From NCBI GenBank assembly GCA_009777165.1, contig WRML01000006.1, positions 1 through 20,291 on the forward strand: a stretch of DNA of 20,291 nt. Reading direction: 5' to 3'. Source of the stretch: Kiritimatiellota bacterium (GTDB taxonomy: Bacteria; Verrucomicrobiota; Kiritimatiellia; RFP12; UBA1067). Positions 14,589 to 20,291 of this stretch are shown here, piece after piece. Position numbers and translations under genes: made by a program. Position 1 is the stretch's first letter. Each line of letters opens with the position of its first letter. Under the pieces are notes generated by a model that saw only the letters and a list, made by a program, of their open reading frames with translations, searched no databases and was not told where the DNA came from.

Positions 14589-15857
14589 GTGAGTATCAAG
14601 ACGAGAATGATCCAAGTGTTTTGGGCAGGACTGATTGCGGCGGGCGGTGCCATGTTGGTATGGGGGACTGTTTCAGACTGGAACACGTATGTCACCGTGT
14701 CGACGGAGGACGCCTGCTGGCTGAGCAGATTGGGGCCCACAAATTTCGTGGCTTACGGACGCCCGAGCAATCCGGCGGATCCCGGCTCGAAGGTGACGTT
14801 CAAGGTCACGGCGAACAAGGATTGGATGCTGACCGACCCGGAGGTCACGGAACCCCCTAAAACAGGGTTTCTGACGCTCGACATCCCCGGCTCTGGGGAA
14901 TGGAGCGCCGTAGCGTTGGATAAGAACCAAGAGGAGACTGGCGACGGCAAGAGCGGCAAGATCGAAACCTTCCCCGTCAGTCTCACCCTGACGGTTTCAC
15001 CACAGACAGTGACGTTGATGGAAAAGACGACCATCACCGTGAAGTTTTTGCCTGAGGGCAATAACATACCCGTGCCGTCCTCCTACATGGTTGAGGTCCG
15101 CCGTGTGAGGACGGAGCCGCCGGGCATCCCGGGTGTCGACACGGACTGGTGCCCATGGTACGTTAAGAAGTACACGGAAGACACGAGAACCACCAACGTC
15201 ACCGTGAGGACAGCGGGGTTCTTTGAGGTCAGGGCGTCCGTGCCGATCGGTACGGGCGACCGGCTTTACTCAAACACGCAATCCCTCACGGTGCAGTTCC
15301 CGGATGTGAACGTCATCATGAGCAAGAAATCGGTAGCAAATGCGCTAAACGCATTGTGGACGCAGACAAAAAATTATGCAAAGACAGATTATGAGGAGGC
15401 GCTGGAAGAAGACAGGGATTGCTATCGCCGTGAACTTGGGTGCTACATCACGCTCAACACCGTAGATGGGAAATACGAGACGGTACCTGTCCCGCCGGGG
15501 CCCCCGTGTGGTCCCGACGAAAGGGCATCGATTACGATGGACCCCGTTCCGAGCGATACCCCTGGTACTTATAGCCCCATTCCCGGTATTGTGCCGGCAA
15601 TAGCTTATCAAAATCCCCCTGGCCCGGCAAAATATGTGGTCGCAGAATTCCATACGCATCCGCCGAGTACATACCTGACTCCCCAAGGCGTTGAGATTAA
15701 GCGTCGTGGGCCAAGTCCAGAAGATAAGGTCCATGCTAAGTTTTATCAGCATCCAGGAATCGTGTTCGATTACATTGCACCATTAAAAACCGGGCATCCG
15801 CTGGATGCGGATGCTAGGCTCTATCCCTATGGACCTAACAGGAGACCAACGCCATGA
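14589..15857 (+). CDS. Secreted JAMM/MPN-like metalloprotease protein
   Basis: 422 residues from GTG 14589 (AAGG 7 nt and 8 nt upstream). ATG 14607 is a possible later start. The signal sequence IQVFWAGLIAAGGAMLVWG leads into NTYVTVSTEDACWL and VTFKVTANKDWMLTDP, which match the N-terminal domain of the transglutaminase-like protein at 10538. A beta-rich middle follows (VSLTLTVSPQTVTLMEKTT). The C-terminal domain carries VVAEFHTHPPS (His355, His357) and SPED (Ser376, Asp379), the H-x-H...S-x-x-D zinc signature of JAMM enzymes and of DUF4329-like domains. A matching upstream Glu was not assigned. JAMM enzymes cut isopeptide or peptide bonds, and here the substrate would be extracellular. The stop overlaps the next start (ATGA). 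Confidence 0.7.
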   Translation: MSIKTRMIQVFWAGLIAAGGAMLVWGTVSDWNTYVTVSTEDACWLSRLGPTNFVAYGRPSNPADPGSKVTFKVTANKDWMLTDPEVTEPPKTGFLTLDIPGSGEWSAVALDKNQEETGDGKSGKIETFPVSLTLTVSPQTVTLMEKTTITVKFLPEGNNIPVPSSYMVEVRRVRTEPPGIPGVDTDWCPWYVKKYTEDTRTTNVTVRTAGFFEVRASVPIGTGDRLYSNTQSLTVQFPDVNVIMSKKSVANALNALWTQTKNYAKTDYEEALEEDRDCYRRELGCYITLNTVDGKYETVPVPPGPPCGPDERASITMDPVPSDTPGTYSPIPGIVPAIAYQNPPGPAKYVVAEFHTHPPSTYLTPQGVEIKRRGPSPEDKVHAKFYQHPGIVFDYIAPLKTGHPLDADARLYPYGPNRRPTP

Positions 15858-16945
15858 AACAAAACAAAAAAGGAATCACACTTATGTTCGTCATCACAGC
15901 AATCGCGGCACTGTTGCTGGCGGTTGTTCTTATCCTGTGTCTTAAAACGGTCGCACCTGGAAACACAACGGCGGCAAAGCCCCCTTCCCCGAAAGGAGAG
16001 ACAAAAGAAAATCAGGGGATGGCGTTGCCGGACGATACTACAAATGCCAGTGCCGACGGCAAGGTAAAAGACAGTACCGTCCCTGTGGATGGCGTTCATC
16101 AACCGCCGCAAGAGGAGACGCCTCTCACAAACAACATTCCTGTGCCTGAGGATGATGCCAACCCCGAAACGTTCCGAATAAAACGAAGCTTGGGCTTCTG
16201 GTGTTGGGAAAATGGGAAACGCGTTGCCACGAACAGGACGATAACGGCGAAGGCAATCCGCATGGACTCCGCTTCCGCCGAAGCGCGCGAATACATCCGC
16301 ATCGCCCGCGACATCACTGCCACACCGAGTATCACGATTCCGGACGATGTCGTGCCAACGGTGGACATGCACGGCGAATGGGCTATCGTCACGTTCCCCT
16401 ACGCCAACGACATGGATGAAAACTTTAAATGGTCTTTGATTTGGGCGGACTACTATGCCGAGGTCATCATCGAGGCCAAGACCAAAGCCGTGCTGGCAAT
16501 TACGTTAAACAAAAACCTTGAAAATAAAGGGTTCCGGAGCGCGGAGGATTTCGCGCCCCTCGTCGCCGAGTCCAAAGCGGCGCCCACAACGTGGCATTCC
16601 TTCAGAAATGATGATGAAGGTGTTAAGGGCATACACAGTTATGTTGCGTTCAAGAAGATCTGCCTTGACCCCAGTGCGGAGAAAGTTGCCGAGTATGTGC
16701 GGATCGCCGACACGGTAGTCAAGCGCATCAAGGTGCTAGAGATTCCGGACGATGTCGTGCCGATTACGACGGTCCAAGGCGACAACATCGTCGTGTCGTT
16801 CCCGTGGCGTCCGCCTACCGATATGCCGAAGGAACTGTGGCACTATGTGAACGGTCCGGATATCTTCGCCGAAGTGGTCCTAGACATCAAGACCAAAGCC
16901 GTGCTGGGGGTGATTGGGGGCGATGGAGGACGAATAACACCATGA
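15854..16945 (+). CDS. Membrane-anchored protein with a duplicated domain
   Basis: 363 residues. The ATG overlaps the JAMM gene stop as ATGA, so the two are translationally coupled. N-terminal anchor: ITLMFVITAIAALLLAVVLILCL after MKQNKKG. A polar, Pro-rich linker spans about 32-105. Two copies of an alpha/beta unit lie at about 135-218 and 269-358. Shared landmarks are EYIRIARD/EYVRIADT, IPDDVVPT/IPDDVVPI, YYAEVIIEAKTKAVLAI/IFAEVVLDIKTKAVLGV. Two stretches of 19-20 nt are identical between the copies (from 16337 and 16742, and near 16486 and 16891), so the duplication is fairly recent. The KGITL start recalls type IV prepilins, but the usual Glu at +5 is absent. Possibly a membrane partner, inhibitor or substrate-binding subunit of the JAMM protein. 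No family recognised. Confidence 0.75.
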   Translation: MKQNKKGITLMFVITAIAALLLAVVLILCLKTVAPGNTTAAKPPSPKGETKENQGMALPDDTTNASADGKVKDSTVPVDGVHQPPQEETPLTNNIPVPEDDANPETFRIKRSLGFWCWENGKRVATNRTITAKAIRMDSASAEAREYIRIARDITATPSITIPDDVVPTVDMHGEWAIVTFPYANDMDENFKWSLIWADYYAEVIIEAKTKAVLAITLNKNLENKGFRSAEDFAPLVAESKAAPTTWHSFRNDDEGVKGIHSYVAFKKICLDPSAEKVAEYVRIADTVVKRIKVLEIPDDVVPITTVQGDNIVVSFPWRPPTDMPKELWHYVNGPDIFAEVVLDIKTKAVLGVIGGDGGRITP

Positions 16946-16986
16946 AACGAAGTAGGAAAGTAATCACGCTTACCTATTATTTCTAA
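16942..16986 (+). pseudogene. Third gene of the JAMM operon truncated by a repeat array
   Basis: A start overlaps the previous stop as ATGA. The frame reads MKRSRKVITLTYYF and stops. The first ten codons resemble the start of the preceding gene (MKQNKKGITL, about 24 of 33 nt identical). The likeness ends just where the 7-nt array begins (ACCTATTA). It is best read as the stump of a paralogous gene whose remainder was replaced or pushed away by the array. A chance overlap is possible. Confidence 0.4.
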
Positions 16987-17125
16987 CCTATCACCTATTA
17001 CTTCTCCCTTATCACCTATTACTTCTCCCTTCTCCCTTATCACTTATTACTTATCACTTATTACTTCTCCCTTATCACCTATTACTTCTCCCTTATCACC
17101 TATTACTTCTAACCTATTACTTAGT
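16964..17125. repeat. 7-nt array downstream of the JAMM operon
   Basis: More than twenty tandem heptamers CTTCTCC, CTTATCA, CCTATTA, CTTATTA and CTTCTAA, the same set that encodes the stalk at 8241-8357. On the minus strand it is open and would read EVIGDKG-type units, but no gene is attached on that strand. Only one arm. Confidence 0.92.
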
Positions 17126-17221
17126 CGAGCCTTAAAAAGTCATTTTCACGTGGTATGGGCATAACGGCAGGTCGGGAGGGGTGAAAACAGGCGGAGGACT
17201 ATGCGCACAAAAAGGGAGGCC

Positions 17222-17425
17222 TCACGCCGCCACTTGTTCATCATCCGCTTGAAGTTGAACGCGGATGCTCTCCTTCAAGATGAGTTCCGCGCCCACCCCG
17301 CCGATGCGGTTGAGGAAGTGCACCAGCTCGTTCGCCTCGCACGGCGCGCGGCGGGGCTGAAAAACGGTGAAAAACCGCGAAAACCAGTTGCCAAGCGTGG
17401 CACGGATGTGGTATCGTACCTGACA
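17222..17425 (-). pseudogene. Probable C-terminal gene remnant upstream of the riboswitch
   Basis: The minus strand is open for 67 codons without a start and ends with a natural-looking C-terminus (NELVHFLNRIGGVGAELILK, then ESIRVQLQADDEQVAA). The upstream part reads RYHIRATLGNWFSRFFTVF. The composition is protein-like, unlike the Arg/Pro-rich alternative frames. It begins in the riboswitch promoter region, so it cannot be expressed as an intact gene. I do not recognise the family. A plus-strand reading from 17201 exists but looks less natural. The remaining DNA between 17126 and 17221 shows nothing I can name. Confidence 0.35.
17388..17417 (+). promoter_or_regulatory. Promoter of the riboflavin operon
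   Basis: TTGCCA (17388-17393), 18 nt and TATCGT (17412-17417), starting transcription a few bases before the FMN riboswitch at 17433. Confidence 0.45.
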
Positions 17426-17432
17426 TCAATGA

Positions 17433-17568
17433 GCGTCTTCGGGGCTGGGTGAGCCGGTAACGGCAATTCCCGACCGGCGGTAAAGCCCGCGACTGACCCG
17501 CGCTTGCGTGGGTCACTGACACGGTGAGAGTCCGTGGCCGACAGTACAGTCTGGATGAGAGAGGATGC
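17433..17568 (+). promoter_or_regulatory. FMN riboswitch (RFN element)
   Basis: Conserved RFN blocks are in order: TCTTCGGGGC, GGGTGA, AATTCCCGACCGGCGGTAA, AGCCCGCGA, GGTGAGAGTCCG, GCCGACAGTACAGTCTGGAT and GAGAGAGGA. P1 is GCGTC (17433) with GATGC (17564-17568). The variable arm is a strong TGACCCGCG/GCGTGGGTCA hairpin. FMN binding should lower expression of ribBA-ribH-nusB-ribD. No clear terminator follows before the ATG at 17618, so control is probably at translation start. Confidence 0.97.
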
Positions 17569-17617
17569 TGTGCGTTTCGCTGTCTGCCCCGGGCTCGCTT
17601 GTTTTTGGAAGTTGTTT

Positions 17618-18820
17618 ATGGACAATTTGTTTGATTCGGTTGAGGAGTGCATCGGGGCGTTCGGGCGCGGGGCGTTCGTCGTCGTCGCGGATGACGAGAA
17701 CCGCGAGAATGAGGGGGACCTGATTGTCGCGGCGGAGAAGGTCTCGCCGGAGGCGGTCAATTTCATGGCGAGGTGTGCGCGTGGCCTTATCTGCGTTCCG
17801 ATGACGGGTGAGCGGTTGCGTCGGCTCGGCATCGAGCGCGCGCCGAGCCGTAACCGCGGCGACAGGTTCTCGACCGCGTTCACGCTCTCCGTGGATGCCG
17901 CGCACAACATCACCACGGGCATCAGCGCGGCGGACCGCGCGGAGACGGTGCGCGCGCTGGTGGATGATGCGTCGGGGCCGGACGCGCTCGTCAGTCCGGG
18001 CCATGTCTTTCCGCTGGAGGCGCGTGAGGGGGGGGTGCTGGTCCGTGCGGGGCATACGGAGGCGGCGGTGGACCTGGCGCGTCTGTCCGGGCTTAAGCCC
18101 GCCGGGGTCATCTGCGAGATCATGCAGGAGGACGGCACGATGGCGCGTCTGCCGCAGCTTCATGCGTTCGCGCGGGCGCACGGTCTGAAGATGCTTTCTA
18201 TCGCCGATCTGATTGAGTTCCGCCGCCGCCGCGAGCGGCTTATCGAGCTGGTGGAGGAGGTGGACATGCCGACGCTGTTCGGGAAGTTCACGTTGAGGCT
18301 CTACCGCTCGTCGCCGGACGGGAGGGAGCATCTGGCGCTGGTGAAGGGCGACCTCGCGGGTGCGGACGCGCCGCTCGTGCGCGTCCATAGCGAGTGTCTG
18401 ACGGGTGACGTGTTCGGCTCGGCGCGGTGCGACTGCGGCAGCCAGCTTCACGCGGCCATGGGCATGATTGAGGAGGAGGGCTGCGGCGTGGTGCTGTACA
18501 TGCGGCAGGAGGGGCGCGGCATCGGGCTGGCGAACAAGCTCCATGCCTACAAGCTGCAGGAGAAGGGCCTCGACACGGTGGAGGCGAACATCGAGCTTGG
18601 CTTCGCGCCGGACCTGCGCGATTACGGCGTGGGCGCACAGATTTTGTCGGACCTCGGGCTGAAGCGCATCCGGCTGATGACGAACAACCCGAAGAAGCTC
18701 ATCGGCCTGCAGGGCTACGGGCTGGAGATCGCCGGGCGCGTGCCGATCGCGCTCGAGCCGGGGCATTTCAACCGCAGGTATCTGGAGACGAAACGGGAGA
18801 AGATGGGGCATTTGTTGTAG
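17618..18820 (+). CDS. ribBA: RibBA: DHBP synthase / GTP cyclohydrolase II
   Basis: Bifunctional riboflavin enzyme. The N-terminal half makes 3,4-dihydroxy-2-butanone 4-phosphate from ribulose 5-phosphate (DDENRENEGDLIVAAE, GHTEAAVDLARLSG). The C-terminal half opens GTP to the pyrimidine precursor (HSECLTGDVFGSARCDCGSQ with the three zinc cysteines; RQEGRGIGL; MTNNPKK). ATG 17618 (MDNLFDSVEECI) gives 400 residues, the normal length. The frame is open further upstream but that part lies inside the riboswitch. GGAAG sits 6 nt before the ATG. First gene of the operon. Confidence 0.97.
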   Translation: MDNLFDSVEECIGAFGRGAFVVVADDENRENEGDLIVAAEKVSPEAVNFMARCARGLICVPMTGERLRRLGIERAPSRNRGDRFSTAFTLSVDAAHNITTGISAADRAETVRALVDDASGPDALVSPGHVFPLEAREGGVLVRAGHTEAAVDLARLSGLKPAGVICEIMQEDGTMARLPQLHAFARAHGLKMLSIADLIEFRRRRERLIELVEEVDMPTLFGKFTLRLYRSSPDGREHLALVKGDLAGADAPLVRVHSECLTGDVFGSARCDCGSQLHAAMGMIEEEGCGVVLYMRQEGRGIGLANKLHAYKLQEKGLDTVEANIELGFAPDLRDYGVGAQILSDLGLKRIRLMTNNPKKLIGLQGYGLEIAGRVPIALEPGHFNRRYLETKREKMGHLL

Positions 18821-18823
18821 GGG

Positions 18824-18906
18824 AGTAACTAGTAGCTAGTTGCTAGTAACTAGTAGCTAGTTGTAATGCTGCGTATCATTGAACTAGTTACTAGCTACTA
18901 GTTACT
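18824..18906. repeat. Inverted CTAGT 7-nt array between ribBA and ribH
   Basis: Left arm GTAACTA/GTAGCTA/GTTGCTA. Core TAATGCTGCGTATCATTGA, in which TAATG faces CATTG. Right arm CTAGTTA/CTAGCTA. The ribH SD follows directly. Folded RNA would be a long stem. Confidence 0.93.
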
Positions 18907-18922
18907 CACAAAAGGAGAAGAG

Positions 18923-19384
18923 ATGAAAGAGATCAATGGGAACCTGAACGCGACGGGAATGAAGATGGCGATTGTCGTGAGCCGCTTCAACAGCTTCTTC
19001 ACGGAGCAGCTGGTCAAGGGCGCGGAGGATTGCTTCGTGCGGCACGGCGGCAACGGCGACGACCTCACGCTCGTGCGCGTGCCGGGGACAAACGAGGCGC
19101 CGCAGGCGGCGCAGAAGCTGGCGGCGTCCGGCAAGTACGACGCGGTCATCGCGCTCGGCGCGGTCATCCAGGGCGCCACGCCGCACGCGGACCTCATCAA
19201 CGGGACCGTCGCGCGCGCGCTGTCGAAGATCGCGCTCGGCACGGGCGTGCCCGTGCTCAACGGGATCGTCGCCGCGCAGAACCTCGAGCAGGCCATCGAA
19301 CGCGCCGGAACCAAGCAGGGCAACAAGGGATGGGACGCTGTCCTCGCCGCAATCGAGACCGTGTCGGTGTTAAAGGCTTTGTAA
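18923..19384 (+). CDS. ribH: 6,7-dimethyl-8-ribityllumazine synthase
   Basis: Condenses the pyrimidinedione with DHBP to lumazine, the step before riboflavin synthase. 153 residues. SD AGGAG 5 nt before ATG 18923. Family motifs are VVSRFNSFFTEQL, RVPGTNEAPQAAQKLA (usually VPGxFE), ALGAVIQGATPHADLING with the catalytic His, and NGIVAAQNLEQAIERAGTK. The Phe usual after TPH is replaced by Ala and the Arg in VIRG by Gln, changes compatible with activity. Flanked on both sides by CTAGT arrays. Confidence 0.96.
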   Translation: MKEINGNLNATGMKMAIVVSRFNSFFTEQLVKGAEDCFVRHGGNGDDLTLVRVPGTNEAPQAAQKLAASGKYDAVIALGAVIQGATPHADLINGTVARALSKIALGTGVPVLNGIVAAQNLEQAIERAGTKQGNKGWDAVLAAIETVSVLKAL

Positions 19385-19472
19385 TCTAGTAACGAGTAGC
19401 TAGTAACTAGTTGCTAGTTGCAATGCTTCCGAGTCATTGAACTAGCTACTCGTTACTAGCTACTAGTTACTC
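19385..19472. repeat. Inverted CTAGT 7-nt array between ribH and nusB
   Basis: Same unit family as 18824-18906 with a core CAATGCTTCCGAGTCATTGA (CAATG faces CATTG). The arms are complementary with small register shifts. It lies between the ribH stop and the nusB SD. Confidence 0.93.
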
Positions 19473-19499
19473 AAAAAAAGAAACTAAAAAGGACTATCT

Positions 19500-20003
19500 A
19501 TGGTAACACGCAGACATGGGCGCGAGTGGGCACTCCAGATGCTCTTCCAGGCGGACCTCAACCCGGGGCTGGATCTTGAAGAGACCATCCCCGCATTCTG
19601 GCGCCAGCAGTGGACATGCAGGGTCGAGGCCATCCGCGACAAAGACCCCGACGCGAACATCAGGGCCAAGGGCGAGACTGCCGAGGACCGCATCGCGCCG
19701 CCGAAGATCCGCCTCTTCGCCGAGGAACTTGTCAGGGGGGTGCTGCGGAATCTCGCGGCGATTGACGACCGCCTCGATGCCTACGTCGGCGAGAACTGGC
19801 CCATGCACCGCATGGGGTCGGTCGAGCGCAACGTCCTGCGCCTCGCGTTCTACGAGATGCTCTTCACGCCCGAGATCCCCCGGCCCGTGGTGCTGAACGA
19901 GGCCATTGACCTCGCCAAGTATTTCAGCAACGCCGACGCCGGCCGCTTCGTCAACGGCATCCTCGACAAGCTCAACAAGGAACTCGCCGCGCAGGGGAAA
20001 TGA
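19500..20003 (+). CDS. nusB: Transcription antitermination factor NusB
   Basis: NusB binds boxA RNA with NusE (S10) in rRNA antitermination and is often in riboflavin operons. 167 residues. AAGGA lies 6 nt before ATG 19500. Motifs are RRHGREWALQMLFQADL at the N-terminus, then VRGVLRNLAAIDDRLDAYV, MGSVERNVLRLAFYEMLF, PRPVVLNEAIDLAKYFSN and RFVNGILDKL. A stretch of about 35 residues (WTCRVEAIRDKDPDAN to AEDRIAPP) is longer than in E. coli NusB. Fourth-from-window-end gene order matches a riboflavin operon. Confidence 0.96.
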   Translation: MVTRRHGREWALQMLFQADLNPGLDLEETIPAFWRQQWTCRVEAIRDKDPDANIRAKGETAEDRIAPPKIRLFAEELVRGVLRNLAAIDDRLDAYVGENWPMHRMGSVERNVLRLAFYEMLFTPEIPRPVVLNEAIDLAKYFSNADAGRFVNGILDKLNKELAAQGK

Positions 20004-20009
20004 TGAAGC

Positions 20010-20098
20010 AGTTTATAGTTTATAGTTTTTAGTTTTTAGAACAATGCCATGAAGCGCATCAACTAAAAACTAAAAACTAAAAACTAAAAACTTCTTCT
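20010..20098. repeat. Inverted TTTTTAG 7-nt array between nusB and ribD
   Basis: Left arm GTTTATAGTTTATAGTTTTT. Core ACAATGCCATGAAGCGCATC. Right arm CTAAAAACTAAAAAC. Same unit family as 12675-13012. Confidence 0.92.
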
Positions 20099-20112
20099 AA
20101 CTGGAAACTAGA

Positions 20113-20291
20113 ATGACTTCTCACGACACTAAATGGATGCGCCGCGCGGTACGGCTTGCGCAGAGGGGGGAGGGGCGGACGCGCCCCAACCCCCCCGTCG
20201 GCGCCGTCGTGGTCAAGGGGGGGCGCGTCATCGGCGAGGGCTACCACGCCTACGCGGGGGGCCCACACGCCGAGGTCGCCGCGCTCGACGC
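20113..20291 (+). CDS. ribD: RibD, riboflavin deaminase/reductase (partial, 5' end)
   Basis: The start of a bifunctional deaminase/reductase that processes the GTP-derived pyrimidine. Visible are MRRAVRLAQRGEGRTRPNPP, VGAVVVKGGRVIGEGYH and the zinc-binding GGPHAEVAALD. The gene runs past the window end (20291). Only a weak GGAAA precedes ATG 20113. It follows the riboflavin genes ribBA and ribH, with nusB between. Confidence 0.93.
   Translation, partial: MTSHDTKWMRRAVRLAQRGEGRTRPNPPVGAVVVKGGRVIGEGYHAYAGGPHAEVAALD

Noticed and set aside
15854..15930. Type IV pilin
   Set aside because: KGITL resembles a prepilin start but the Glu at +5 is missing and the rest is unlike a pilin; kept only as a remark.
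16964..17125. CRISPR array
   Set aside because: The units are 7 nt, contiguous and variable, with no unique spacers of constant length and no cas genes in the window.
17534..17617. Longer RibBA N-terminus
   Set aside because: It would start inside the FMN riboswitch; the family's start matches ATG 17618.

Overview
Organism. The window is a high-GC bacterial chromosome segment. It carries core genes on both sides of a repeat-rich accessory island. The gene content (a DinG-like Fe-S helicase, a grpE/dnaJ pair, an MsbA-type exporter, tmRNA, and an FMN-riboswitch operon ribBA-ribH-nusB-ribD) together with many secreted proteins of no recognised family and heavy interspersed repeats suggests an uncultured member of the PVC group, possibly Kiritimatiellota or Lentisphaerota. 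That placement is inference; no phylogenetic marker was compared.

Layout. (1) 1-245: repeats and palindromes. (2) 246-7441, minus strand: DinG-like helicase, dnaJ, a small membrane protein, grpE, and an MsbA-like ABC exporter. In transcription order this is exporter, terminator, grpE, small protein, dnaJ, helicase. (3) 7485-7837, minus: tmRNA with tag ANQNFALAA and its own promoter. (4) 7968-10538, minus: a three-gene secreted/surface operon with a near-consensus promoter. It encodes a transglutaminase-like secreted protein, a C-terminally anchored protein with a repeat-encoded stalk, and a 43-residue ORF. (5) 10548-11110: repeats. (6) 11111-12646, plus: secreted alpha/beta hydrolase. (7) 12915-14380: two convergent genes of unknown function whose 3' ends overlap across an 8-nt repeat array. 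(8) 14511-16986, plus: a second secreted operon with a near-consensus promoter. It encodes a JAMM-like metalloprotease protein whose N-terminal domain resembles that of the transglutaminase-like protein, a membrane-anchored protein with a duplicated domain, and a third gene cut off after about ten codons by a repeat array. (9) 17222-17425: an open minus-strand gene remnant. (10) 17433-20291, plus: FMN riboswitch and ribBA, ribH, nusB, ribD (the last is cut by the window end).

What stands out. At least ten arrays of 7- or 8-nt units, many folded as inverted pairs around a short core, sit in almost every accessory spacer and in each spacer of the riboflavin operon. Several lie inside reading frames. 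Two are in-frame insertions in the helicase. One encodes a heptad-repeat stalk before a membrane anchor, and one supplies the n-region of a probable signal sequence. One forms the C-terminal tails of two convergent genes, one supplies the dnaJ stop codon, and one truncates a gene. Unit lengths of 7 and 8 nt, often with a three-unit super-period of 21 or 24 nt, give clean 7- or 8-residue protein repeats. The second notable item is the pair of paralogous secreted enzymes (transglutaminase-like and JAMM-like) that share an N-terminal domain. Each is followed by a membrane-anchored partner. They may form an undescribed cell-surface protein-processing or cross-linking system.
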